A stretch of 64,000 bases of DNA from Vallitalea guaymasensis. GTDB taxonomy: Bacteria > Bacillota > Clostridia > Lachnospirales > Vallitaleaceae. The DNA lies in contig NZ_CP058561.1 in the NCBI RefSeq assembly GCF_018141425.1, positions 2,852,001 to 2,916,000 on the forward strand, read 5' to 3'. The position numbers and the translations under genes are program-made. Shown piece after piece: positions 21,356-30,273 of this stretch (positions are counted from its first letter, which is position 1; each line of letters opens with the position of its first letter). The notes beneath the pieces are model-generated. The model saw only the letters and a program-made list of their open reading frames with translations. It was not told the origin of the DNA and did not search any database.

Positions 21356-21382
21356 AGTAATGTATATTTTTCTATGTTGACC
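21356..21382 (+). promoter_or_regulatory. second copy of the shared 27-base upstream block
   Basis: Matches 8313-8339 at 23 of 27 positions and ends TGTTGACC. It lies 92 bases before the Gfo/Idh gene. If TTGACC is a -35, the best -10 is TATGGT at 21401-21406 (18-base spacer), a weak match, consistent with activator dependence. Confidence 0.45.
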
Positions 21383-21473
21383 ATAATTTCAACACTCTGA
21401 TATGGTTAAAATGAAATATTTGTAGCATGGATAAATAATGAAATAATAAATAAATGATGGAAGGAGAACAGAA

Positions 21474-22742
21474 ATGGAAAAGGTCACATTAACACTTTTA
21501 GGAGCAGGACAAAGAGGCATGGGTGCTTATGCTCCATATGCATTAGAGTATCCAGATGAAGTTGAATTTGTAGCTGTTGCAGAAACAGACGAGGAAAGAA
21601 GAAATAAGTTCAAGGAATTACATAAAATCAAAGAAGAGAATTGTTTTACTACTTGGGAGGAACTTCTTGAGAAGCCTAAGATGAGTGATGCAATATTGAT
21701 ATGTACAATGGATGATATGCATTATGAGCCAACTATGAAAGCATTGGAAAAAGGATATCACGTTTTATTGGAAAAACCAATGTCCAACAATCCACTGGAA
21801 TGCGTAGAAATGGGAGATTATGCTGAAAAGAATAATAGAGTATTTTCTATCTGTCATGTATTAAGGTATACTCCATTTTTCTCAACTATCAAAGAAATAC
21901 TGGATGAAGGCAGAATAGGTGACATTATTTCAATTCAGCATATAGAAAATGTAGCTTATTGGCATCAGGCACATAGTTTCGTAAGAGGAAATTGGAGGAA
22001 TTCAGAAGAAACAAGTCCTATGATACTTCAAAAATCCTGTCATGACATGGATATATTCTCATGGCTTGTAGGGAGTAAATGTACAAATATATCTTCTTTC
22101 GGTTCATTGACTCATTTTACAAAAGAAAATGCTCCAGAAGGAGCTCCACTAAGATGTCTAGATGGATGTCCAGCTAGAAATGAATGTGCATTCTATGCGC
22201 CTAAAATATATATTGACTGGAAAGATAATTGGCAGGCAGATGTATTAAGGTCAGTAGTAAGCAATGATACAAGCCACGAAGGATTATTGAAGGCATTGAG
22301 AGAAGGACCATACGGTCGTTGCGTATATCATTGTGATAACAATGTTGTAGACCATCAAGTAGTAAATATGGAATTTGAAAACAAGGTAACTGTAGCTTTT
22401 ACAATGTGTGCATTTACTTATGAAGGTGGAAGAGGTCTAAAAATTATGGGTACCAAAGGTCAGATAAGAGGATTGTCTGATGAGAATATCATAGAAATAA
22501 CCAATTTCAATACAGGTACGACAGATACAATCCAGGTAAAAGCATCAGGTGGTCATGGTGGTGGAGATTTAGGTATTATGAGAGATTTCATCAAATTAGT
22601 GAAGTGTAATGGTGAAGGTGATTCATTAACATCAGCAAGTATATCCGTACAAAGTCATCTAATGGCTTTTGCAGCAGAGGAAGCTAGAATCAAAAAGAAA
22701 GTTATCAACTTGGATGAGTTTGTAACTGAGCTTAAGAAATAA
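21474..22742 (+). CDS. Gfo/Idh/MocA-family oxidoreductase with Cys cluster
   Basis: NAD(P)-dependent sugar or sugar-derivative oxidoreductase, probably cytoplasmic. N-terminal Rossmann fold with LLGAGQRGMG, followed by the family EKP motif in LLEKPMSNNP. The catalytic domain is long (422 aa in total, against about 330-350 for typical members). It contains a Cys cluster C228-x3-C232-x5-C238 plus C283-x3-C287, possibly a metal site. The same pattern is in the 423-aa paralogue at 40233-41504. First gene of a four-gene operon with URO-D, GH38 and HAD genes. The substrate is unknown; glycoside-oxidising members of this superfamily exist, but that role is not shown here. Confidence 0.88.
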   Translation: MEKVTLTLLGAGQRGMGAYAPYALEYPDEVEFVAVAETDEERRNKFKELHKIKEENCFTTWEELLEKPKMSDAILICTMDDMHYEPTMKALEKGYHVLLEKPMSNNPLECVEMGDYAEKNNRVFSICHVLRYTPFFSTIKEILDEGRIGDIISIQHIENVAYWHQAHSFVRGNWRNSEETSPMILQKSCHDMDIFSWLVGSKCTNISSFGSLTHFTKENAPEGAPLRCLDGCPARNECAFYAPKIYIDWKDNWQADVLRSVVSNDTSHEGLLKALREGPYGRCVYHCDNNVVDHQVVNMEFENKVTVAFTMCAFTYEGGRGLKIMGTKGQIRGLSDENIIEITNFNTGTTDTIQVKASGGHGGGDLGIMRDFIKLVKCNGEGDSLTSASISVQSHLMAFAAEEARIKKKVINLDEFVTELKK

Positions 22743-22783
22743 TTTAATAATAATAAAGATTTCTTAGAAGGAGGTAAAGTTTA

Positions 22784-23833
22784 ATGACAAAAAGAGAAAG
22801 AGTCTATAGAGCCATAGCACATAAAGAAGCAGATAGAGTGCCAAAAGGCGAATTATATATAGACCCAAGCCTTGCTAACAGTTTATTGAAGAAAGATTAT
22901 CCTCTTGATTATTTCCACTTCCAAAGAGACATAGAAGTAAGAGAATTACTAGGAATTGATATGATTAATTTGGGAGATTGGCCAACAGAAGAGTTGGGAG
23001 AAGATGAAGAGGGTAATAAAATCTACAGAAGTAATTATAGAGAAGAATATATATTCAATGATAAAAGTAAACACATCATTAAACCAGGGCTTATGAATAT
23101 TGAGGATGCAGAAAATTATCCTATACCTGATATAACAAAATGTTCTGGTAAACTGATAAAAAGGTTTGCAGAAGAGACAGACCTATTTGTATTTGCTCAA
23201 ATAGGGGGGCCTATAAGCATGATAAATGAAATGCTTGGTATGGAAGATTATATGATATATACAATGACAAATACAAAAGAAATCAGGATACTGGCAGAAA
23301 AAATAATGGAATATGAAATTGCCAAAGCAAAATTGTTTATTGATAACGGAGCTAATGCCATTCTGATTGCAGATGATATGGCTTATAACACATCAACATT
23401 TCTGCCTTTACACATTATGGATGAGGTTGCTTTTCCCTATTACAAAATTGCAGTTGAAGAAATAAAAAAACATAAGGATGTCCCTGTTTTTCTACATACG
23501 GATGGCAATATTAACAATGTTCTTGGGAAAATTACAGATTGTGGATTTGATGGTTTACAATCTTTACAGCCTTCTGCTGGTATGGAAATTGAACAGGTGA
23601 AAAAAGATTTTGGTAAGGATTTATGTCTTATGGGCAACATTGACCTTGATTACGTCATGACCTTTGGTTCTGTACAAGAAGTAGAAGAAACAATAAAACG
23701 TACTATTGATATTGCTGCACCAGGCGGAGGTTTTATTCTAAGCACCTGTAATATCTTAGTTGATGTTATCCCACCGGAGAATGCATTGGCTATGTATAAT
23801 ACAGCGCACAATTATGGAATATATACCCGTTAA
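22784..23833 (+). CDS. URO-D superfamily protein (uroporphyrinogen decarboxylase/methyltransferase-like)
   Basis: A 349-aa TIM-barrel protein of the uroporphyrinogen decarboxylase superfamily, which also includes the MtaA/CmuA corrinoid methyltransferases. Seen: the opening TKRERVYRAIAHKEADRVP typical of the methyltransferase-like branch, the HTDGNI block, and the C-terminal GGGFILSTCNILVD with a candidate metal-binding cysteine. The first position of the usual His-x-Cys zinc pair reads HTD here, so metal binding may differ. No haem-biosynthesis or corrinoid gene is near, and its neighbours are sugar enzymes, so true haem biosynthesis is unlikely. SD GAAGGAGG. Its reaction is unknown. Confidence 0.82.
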   Translation: MTKRERVYRAIAHKEADRVPKGELYIDPSLANSLLKKDYPLDYFHFQRDIEVRELLGIDMINLGDWPTEELGEDEEGNKIYRSNYREEYIFNDKSKHIIKPGLMNIEDAENYPIPDITKCSGKLIKRFAEETDLFVFAQIGGPISMINEMLGMEDYMIYTMTNTKEIRILAEKIMEYEIAKAKLFIDNGANAILIADDMAYNTSTFLPLHIMDEVAFPYYKIAVEEIKKHKDVPVFLHTDGNINNVLGKITDCGFDGLQSLQPSAGMEIEQVKKDFGKDLCLMGNIDLDYVMTFGSVQEVEETIKRTIDIAAPGGGFILSTCNILVDVIPPENALAMYNTAHNYGIYTR

Positions 23834-23858
23834 ATAAATTAAGAAGGAGATGGATTCT

Positions 23859-26690
23859 ATGAACAAAGATAAAGGTTATATTGTAACTCATACACATTGG
23901 GATAGAGAATGGAGATATCCTTTATGGGAAAATAGGATGAAATTGGTTGATTTAATGGATGAATTACTTGGCATTCTTGAAAGCAATAAGGACTATAAAG
24001 CTTTCATGCTGGATGGTCAAAGTGTAATGGTGGAAGATTATCTTGAGGTAAGACCTGAACAAAAGGATAAAATAATAGATTATGTAAAAAAAGGCAGGAT
24101 GTTAATTGGTCCATGGTATAGTCTTCCAGACCTTTATCCTATAGATGGGGAATGTCTTATAAGAAATCTATTAAGGGGAATACGTTATTCTGACAGTCTA
24201 GGTGGACATCTAAAGGTTGCATATGAATCTTTTGGGTGGGGACAAACTGCACAATTCCCTCAAATATATAAGGGTTTTGGTCTTGACACTGTTATTGTTG
24301 GTAAAAATGTCTCTAAAGAACGAGCTCCTGAAAGTGAATTCATATGGGAAGGACCAGACGGAAGCAAAGTACTGGCTACAAGACTTGGTCAGCATGCACG
24401 TGCAAACTTCTTCATGAATGCTTATATTGATATTATGTATGGTAAACCATATCTATCGGACGAATATAAATATGATTGGGGTAATATGGGTACCATATAC
24501 CATCAAGCAGATGAAGAAAGCCACCATACTGATTATGTCAAATTGCAGTATACTGAAAAAATGCATGAAGAACGTATAAAAGATGCCATTGACCTGGCAT
24601 GGGAAGCTACAAATGATACAAATGTAAAAGATCATAGGGTTCTTATGGATGGTAGTGATTCTACTACACCACAACCTATGATAACGGATGTAATCAACAA
24701 AGCTAATGAAATTTATGAGGATAAAGAGTTCATTCATTCTACATTAGAAGAATATACAGATAAGCTAATTGAAGTACTGGACTTTGATAAGTTGAAAACA
24801 GTAAAGGGAGAATTGAGAGATGGTCCTGCATGCAGCTGTTCAGCAAATGCATTGGCAACAAGACCTGAACTGAAGATACTTAATAAGCGAGTTCAGAATT
24901 CACTTCTACGATCAGCTGAGCCTCTATCAGTTATTGGAACTATGATTGGTATGGATTATGATACTAACTTCATAGATATAGCTGAGAGATATATGCTGCT
25001 TTCTCATGCACATGATTCTATTAATGGTGTTACCCAAGATAAAACTGTGGATGATGTAAAATATATGCTAAATCAAGCATTAGAAATAAGTGAAGTCATA
25101 AATAACAAAGCATGTAAACAGTTAGTTAAACAGATAGATACCAAGGATTTTGATTCCAAGGATATACTTCTTATGGCAGTTAACCCTTTAGGGAGAAATA
25201 GAAGAGAAACAGTCAAAGTCTATATAGATATACCTAGAGAAGAACAAATATGGGATTTTGATATACAAGATAATCTTGGAAATATATTGGAAAAACAAGT
25301 GATTTCCAGAAAAGAAGAAGTTGTACCAGTAGATGATATGCATTCAAGACCTTGGCCGTTCTATATAGACAGATATTGCATTTATATGGATACAGGAGTA
25401 ATACCAGCAGGGGGATATAAAGTCTATAAGGTAGTACCTAAAACACATTTTAATAGAAAAGCCCTGTTCTGGCCTGAAATGAGAAAGAGTAAAGGGAATG
25501 AAATTGCATGTTCCACTAATACTATGGAAAATAAATACTTAAGAGTGAAAGTAGAACCTAATGGTACTATTAGTATCATCAACAAGGAAACAGGTAAATC
25601 CTATACTAACCTTAATTACTTTGAAGATACAGGAGATTGTGGAGATTACTGGATTTATTACCCACCATATAATAATAAGACTTTTACAAGCTTAGGTAGT
25701 GAAGCAAGGATATGGGTAGAAGATAATGGTCCATTGTCTTCAACAATAGTTTCAGAGGTTATTATGAAGCTTCCTGCATATTCCTATAGACCAGATAATG
25801 GTGTCATGGGAGATAGCAAGAGAAGTGAAGAGGAAAAAGATATTTGTATTACAAGCTATTATACGCTGAAAAAAGATTCCAAGAAGGTGGATATCAAGGT
25901 TAAGATCAATAATACAGCATTTGATCATAGATTAAGAGTCATGTTTGATACAGGGATAGATACAGATTATTCATATGCAGCAGGACATTTTACAGTTGAT
26001 AAAAGACCTATAACACCATTGAAAGATAAAAACGGTGAATACTATCCAGAAATGCAGACATTACCTATGCAGAATTTTATAGGACTAAGTAATGATAATG
26101 ATGGATTAGCTGTTATTAACAATTGTCTAAGTGAATATCAAGTTATGGATAATCAAGAAAAAACCATAGCTATTACTTTATTCAGAAGTGTAAGAAACAT
26201 TATATGTACAGAATTCCGTTCAGCAGGTGTATTCTCTCACCAAATGGGTGGACAGAGTCAGGGAGTATTAGAGTACGAATATGGTATATATGTTCATGAA
26301 GACAGTTTTGAGAACAGTGACGTTTTTGATATTGCTGATAGATTCAATGTACCAGTAAGATTAGTTCAGACTTGCAAGCATTCAGGTGGTTATCTGCCAT
26401 TGGAAAAGAGTTTCTATATGATAGAACCATCTCAGTTGGTTATGTCAGCATTTAAAAAGGCTGAGGATAGGAATAGCTTTATTATTAGAATATATAACCC
26501 AACCAATAATATTGTAGAAGGTAAAATTTCAATTAACATGGATTCAGTTGTCAAAGAAGGGTACATAACCAACCTCAATGAAGAACGTGAAAATAGAATA
26601 GAAATCACTGAGGAAAATAATGTTCATGTAAGTGTGGCTGGTAACAAGATACAGACCATAGAATTAGTGTTAGGAGGAAATAATGAATAA
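23859..26690 (+). CDS. GH38 alpha-mannosidase-like glycoside hydrolase
   Basis: Cytoplasmic protein (no signal peptide) of 943 aa with the layout of family 38 alpha-mannosidases: a catalytic N-terminal domain and large C-terminal beta domains. The start at 23859 is chosen because AAGGAG lies 9 bases upstream; the in-frame ATG at 23850 directly touches that SD. Zinc site: HTHWDREW with His13 and Asp15, and AHDSING with His385. The family nucleophile, also a zinc ligand, is normally Asp in a DxFG motif; here the place reads YESFGWG with Glu123. The protein may therefore be altered in mechanism or belong to a divergent subfamily. It overlaps the HAD gene by 8 bases. Substrate uncertain. Confidence 0.85.
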   Translation: MNKDKGYIVTHTHWDREWRYPLWENRMKLVDLMDELLGILESNKDYKAFMLDGQSVMVEDYLEVRPEQKDKIIDYVKKGRMLIGPWYSLPDLYPIDGECLIRNLLRGIRYSDSLGGHLKVAYESFGWGQTAQFPQIYKGFGLDTVIVGKNVSKERAPESEFIWEGPDGSKVLATRLGQHARANFFMNAYIDIMYGKPYLSDEYKYDWGNMGTIYHQADEESHHTDYVKLQYTEKMHEERIKDAIDLAWEATNDTNVKDHRVLMDGSDSTTPQPMITDVINKANEIYEDKEFIHSTLEEYTDKLIEVLDFDKLKTVKGELRDGPACSCSANALATRPELKILNKRVQNSLLRSAEPLSVIGTMIGMDYDTNFIDIAERYMLLSHAHDSINGVTQDKTVDDVKYMLNQALEISEVINNKACKQLVKQIDTKDFDSKDILLMAVNPLGRNRRETVKVYIDIPREEQIWDFDIQDNLGNILEKQVISRKEEVVPVDDMHSRPWPFYIDRYCIYMDTGVIPAGGYKVYKVVPKTHFNRKALFWPEMRKSKGNEIACSTNTMENKYLRVKVEPNGTISIINKETGKSYTNLNYFEDTGDCGDYWIYYPPYNNKTFTSLGSEARIWVEDNGPLSSTIVSEVIMKLPAYSYRPDNGVMGDSKRSEEEKDICITSYYTLKKDSKKVDIKVKINNTAFDHRLRVMFDTGIDTDYSYAAGHFTVDKRPITPLKDKNGEYYPEMQTLPMQNFIGLSNDNDGLAVINNCLSEYQVMDNQEKTIAITLFRSVRNIICTEFRSAGVFSHQMGGQSQGVLEYEYGIYVHEDSFENSDVFDIADRFNVPVRLVQTCKHSGGYLPLEKSFYMIEPSQLVMSAFKKAEDRNSFIIRIYNPTNNIVEGKISINMDSVVKEGYITNLNEERENRIEITEENNVHVSVAGNKIQTIELVLGGNNE

Positions 26691-27669
26691 GATTATAGGG
26701 CTAGAGAACATGAATTTTGAAGGACATTTTCATGAGTTGGAAGCTAGTGAAAACAGAATGTTCAAGATTGGAGTAGATGGAGTAGAGCAGATTCTAACAC
26801 CGCTGGATAGAAAAGTTGAACTTATCGCATTCAAGGATAAAACATTGGTATATGTCAAATCTGCCATGGGTTATCCAGCAATCTATCCTTTAGCAGATAC
26901 TTCCTTTGAAGGTCCAGCTGAAGCTGTTCTTATGGATCTTGATGGAACCAGTGTTTATAGTGAACCTTTTTGGATGTGGATCATTGAACAAACAACAGGA
27001 AGACTAATAGGTAATCCAAAGTTTAAACTAGAACATGAAGATGAACCACATGTTTCTGGACATTCAGTATCTGAGCATTTACAGTATTGTATTGACAAAT
27101 ATTGTCCAGATAAAAGTGTAGAAGAAGCAAGGAAATATTATTTTGAAATAACTAATCATGAACTTAAGGAAATAATGCAGGGACGAGGACATACCAATGC
27201 TTTTAAGCCTACGGATGGATTAAAGGATTTCCTCATGGCGTTAAAAGATAATAACATAAAAATAGGTCTTGTAACATCAGGTTTATACGAAAAAGCTTGG
27301 CCAGAAATTGTGTCTGCATTTAAAAAACTAGGTTTAGGGGATCCTAAGGATTTCTATGATGCAATAATTACTGCAGGACAAGCTTTGAGAAAAGGTCAAA
27401 CAGGAACTTTGGGGGAATTATCTCCTAAACCACATCCTTGGCTGTATGCAGAGACTGCAAGAGTTGGATTGGGAATCAATCCTTCCAAAAGACATAAAGT
27501 AATAGGAATAGAAGATTCAGCAGCGGGTGTTTTATCAATAAGGCTGGCAGGTTTTTCTGCCATTGGTATAGCTGGCGGAAATATTGAAGCAAGTGGAGTT
27601 ACTCCATTCCTACACTCCAAATATGGTAATTTGATGGATTCTCTGCCATTGATTCTTGGAGAGAAATAA
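26683..27669 (+). CDS. HAD-superfamily hydrolase (beta-phosphoglucomutase-like)
   Basis: Haloacid dehalogenase-type phosphatase or phosphomutase, 328 aa. Motif I is VLMDLDGTS (Asp85 nucleophile, Asp87), motif II LVTSG, and motif IV GIEDSAAGV; a helical cap lies between motifs I and II. An N-terminal extension of about 80 residues before motif I is unusual and of unknown role. The start overlaps the GH38 gene, with AGGAGG as SD, indicating translational coupling. It may dephosphorylate or isomerise a sugar phosphate produced in the same pathway. Confidence 0.87.
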   Translation: MNKIIGLENMNFEGHFHELEASENRMFKIGVDGVEQILTPLDRKVELIAFKDKTLVYVKSAMGYPAIYPLADTSFEGPAEAVLMDLDGTSVYSEPFWMWIIEQTTGRLIGNPKFKLEHEDEPHVSGHSVSEHLQYCIDKYCPDKSVEEARKYYFEITNHELKEIMQGRGHTNAFKPTDGLKDFLMALKDNNIKIGLVTSGLYEKAWPEIVSAFKKLGLGDPKDFYDAIITAGQALRKGQTGTLGELSPKPHPWLYAETARVGLGINPSKRHKVIGIEDSAAGVLSIRLAGFSAIGIAGGNIEASGVTPFLHSKYGNLMDSLPLILGEK

Positions 27670-27675
27670 GATAAA

Positions 27676-27727
27676 AAGGACTGTTGATTATATGCATTGG
27701 GTATCAATGCATTATAACACAGTCCTT
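27676..27727 (-). terminator. three-way hairpin terminator between convergent genes
   Basis: Outer arms AAGGACTGT/ACAGTCCTT (9 bp) enclose a second perfect hairpin ATGCATTG/CAATGCAT. In the minus direction the stem is followed by TTTATCTTATTT, making it a reasonable terminator for the AraC gene; the plus-direction tail is poorer. Confidence 0.6.
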
Positions 27728-27756
27728 ACTTGATATATGACATTTTCATATAATAA

Positions 27757-30003
27757 TTAAGTGATTCTTTGATTTTGTCTGTATTGTCCTGGAGTTATTC
27801 CAAAAGCTTTTTTAAAGGCTGCATAAAAACTACCTGCATTCACGAATCCAATTTTATCAATAATATTATTTATAGACATGTTTGAACTTTTTAGTAATTC
27901 CTTTGCATTTTCTAATCTTACCTCAAGTATGTGTTCAGCTACTGATTTTGATGTTAATTTCTTATATAATCTACCCAAATATATTGGAGACATATTTACT
28001 TCTGTAGCGATATAATTAAGACAGAGGTTTTTATCCATATAATTATCCGTGATATAATCAGATATTTTCTTTAATAAGTCATCATAACGATTGCTTAGAT
28101 TGTTTTTTAATACTTCATGAATTTCATTAAATGTATCCAATACATATTTATTAACATCTTCTATGATTTCCATTTTGTTAATCTTTACAATAAAAGTATT
28201 TAGGTTATAAGGAATATCATAGCCTGAATTTTGATTAATGCATTCTATTGCTTGGTTGATTTCATATGCCAAATGTGTAATGGTTGATTCAAAAACCGTA
28301 TAAGGATAATCATAAGTGCTATTAATAATATCCATATAGATCTCATTAACTTTTTCTAGCTTATTAGCCATTAGTGCATCCAATAATATTTTTTCTTTAC
28401 TGATTGGATAAACATATTTGCCTAAACATTTATTTTTGATTTCATCAGTTATTATGATACTGTTATAACCAGAAAACAAACGGTACTTGGAATATTCCAG
28501 AGTATCTTGGTATAGTTCAGATATCTCATCATAACTTTCTGTAGAGGAGCTGATAGTACCAGTTACAGAAACTTTAAGGTATTTATGGATAGAGGATTGG
28601 ATTTCTTTACATAGTTTGGTGAGTTTTTCATTAATACCTGAATTACCTTCTGTAATATTGAAGATAACTGCAATCTGATCTTTTCTTATATTTACACATT
28701 CATTCATATAATGAGGAGAACAGATTTCAGAGGTTATGTTCATCATAGCATACTTTAACAAATCCCTATCTGATGCATTGTATTTGTTACAGAATTCTCG
28801 GAATTCATCTATTCTAAACAGTAATATAAGGATTTGATTTTCTGCAGTAAGTTTAATTTTTAATTGATTGAATTTCATTTGTAATGTTATTGGATCAGTT
28901 AAAACTTTTCCAAGTAATAAGTTAATGAGAAATTGTTGTTTTAACTGGTAAGACGATTTTCTTTTTTCTGCTTCCAATTTTTTTAGTTTTTCAGTCATTT
29001 TATCAATAGGTTGATATATTTTACCTGAAATTATAAGAGAAGAAAGAATGCCTATAAGTAGAATGATAAAGCTAATTATCATAACTTTTAATTTCATTCC
29101 TGTTAATCTACTCATAATATCATTGTAAGGAGTAATTTGAACAAATTTCCAATCAAAAGAGTCAGAAGACATGTATGTAACTAAACAAGATTTTCCATCT
29201 ACAACTTCAATAAAATAACCTGAATCCTTTTCTGAATGGATAATCTTCTTTACATATTTTTCATTGGATACATTGGATAGGATTTCTTTATTCTTATTAC
29301 TTATTATCATCGTACCAGTATGGTCAATAATATAAGTATTGCTTTGTGGATTCATGTCCAATGAATTGATTGTACGACGTATCCAATCTTCTGAGATATT
29401 CAATATAATAGCTTTTCGGTAATTTTTTTTGTTGTTACTGTAATCACAGAATAAAAAAGTAAATACATTTTCTATTTGATTGTCTGTAAATGTAATATTA
29501 GGGTTCGGTATTTTTCGGAAAATAGGTGTATCTAAATCATAATCCATATCACTATTCAAGATTCTTATTATATCTTTATCAAAAAAATCTAGTTCACTGA
29601 TGAATGTGTTACCTTCAATATTAGAATAAAAGCGTTTTTTCTTTGTGTCATATAGATAAATGGAATGTATGAAAGGAGCAGTTTTACTGTAGGTATTGAT
29701 TCGTTTCAGTCCTGTAGTGATTTCGTTTGAATCTAAGGAATTATAAAATAATAGTTGGGATATATCCGTATCCAAACTAACTTGTACTGCCAGAGTTTTG
29801 GCAGATTCCTTCATGAAAGTGGCGCTATAACTAACTTGGGACAAGCTGTCTTTTATAAAATTATTGATTATTGATAAAGAAATTCTTTCAAAATTGAAAT
29901 ATAAGATTGATGCTAAAAACAAAATAGTTGTTACAACAGATATGGTCAGGGTTAATAGAATATTTTTGTATGTCTTCTTTTTACTGAAAGTTAAAAAATT
30001 CAT
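27757..30003 (-). CDS. membrane-anchored AraC-type sensor/regulator
   Basis: One-component sensor with two transmembrane helices and a cytoplasmic AraC DNA-binding domain, 748 aa. The start at 30003 is supported by AAAGGA just upstream; an earlier in-frame ATG adds eight residues. TM1 is about residues 12-34, an extracellular Cache-like region about 35-295, TM2 (VMIISFIILLIGILSSLII) then a linker, and the double helix-turn-helix in the last 100 residues ending GITPGQYRQ. It is divergent from the importer operon at 30274, the standard arrangement for regulators of LplA-type sugar importers. Paralogous in layout to 41640-44024. Confidence 0.88.
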   Translation of the reverse strand: MNFLTFSKKKTYKNILLTLTISVVTTILFLASILYFNFERISLSIINNFIKDSLSQVSYSATFMKESAKTLAVQVSLDTDISQLLFYNSLDSNEITTGLKRINTYSKTAPFIHSIYLYDTKKKRFYSNIEGNTFISELDFFDKDIIRILNSDMDYDLDTPIFRKIPNPNITFTDNQIENVFTFLFCDYSNNKKNYRKAIILNISEDWIRRTINSLDMNPQSNTYIIDHTGTMIISNKNKEILSNVSNEKYVKKIIHSEKDSGYFIEVVDGKSCLVTYMSSDSFDWKFVQITPYNDIMSRLTGMKLKVMIISFIILLIGILSSLIISGKIYQPIDKMTEKLKKLEAEKRKSSYQLKQQFLINLLLGKVLTDPITLQMKFNQLKIKLTAENQILILLFRIDEFREFCNKYNASDRDLLKYAMMNITSEICSPHYMNECVNIRKDQIAVIFNITEGNSGINEKLTKLCKEIQSSIHKYLKVSVTGTISSSTESYDEISELYQDTLEYSKYRLFSGYNSIIITDEIKNKCLGKYVYPISKEKILLDALMANKLEKVNEIYMDIINSTYDYPYTVFESTITHLAYEINQAIECINQNSGYDIPYNLNTFIVKINKMEIIEDVNKYVLDTFNEIHEVLKNNLSNRYDDLLKKISDYITDNYMDKNLCLNYIATEVNMSPIYLGRLYKKLTSKSVAEHILEVRLENAKELLKSSNMSINNIIDKIGFVNAGSFYAAFKKAFGITPGQYRQNQRIT

Positions 30004-30146
30004 AGACCAATTCCTTTCGTTCAGCAATGATGGGTATATTAAATTATAGAGTATGTATAAATTATAGTCAATGAAATTGTAGAAAACAAAAGCCCTTGTA
30101 TATAAAAAATATATATGTTTAAAAATCGTATATGATTTTGTATAGA

Positions 30147-30158
30147 ATCCATATGGAT
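30147..30158. promoter_or_regulatory. 12-bp palindrome ATCCATATGGAT
   Basis: A perfect palindrome in the divergent region between the AraC sensor and the importer operon, about 40 bases upstream of the candidate -10 at 30197-30202. Its position fits an activator or repressor site. Function is inferred. Confidence 0.35.
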
Positions 30159-30196
30159 GTATTTATGTGGATATTTAAACTTGGATGATTAGTTCC

Positions 30197-30202
30197 TATA
30201 AT
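30197..30202 (+). promoter_or_regulatory. candidate -10 of the importer operon
   Basis: A consensus TATAAT lies 71 bases before the permease ATG at 30274. No convincing -35 is present at the right distance, consistent with a promoter needing the divergently encoded AraC sensor. Confidence 0.35.
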
Positions 30203-30273
30203 GAAAACTAGTAAGCAATAAATACATTTCAATAGCTAAAAACTAAAACGACATATGAAAGGAGGTAAGAAAA

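Noticed and set aside
22784-23833. True uroporphyrinogen decarboxylase (hemE)
   Set aside because: The neighbours are sugar enzymes and the N-terminus fits the methyltransferase-like branch and not HemE.
8211-30144. TTTTTGTATA-like sequence before four transcription units (8211-8220, 16866-16874, 21298-21307, 30136-30144)
   Set aside because: Distances to the start codons vary from 93 to 226 bases and the sequence overlaps -10-like TATAAT; in such AT-rich DNA chance or simple promoter elements explain it.
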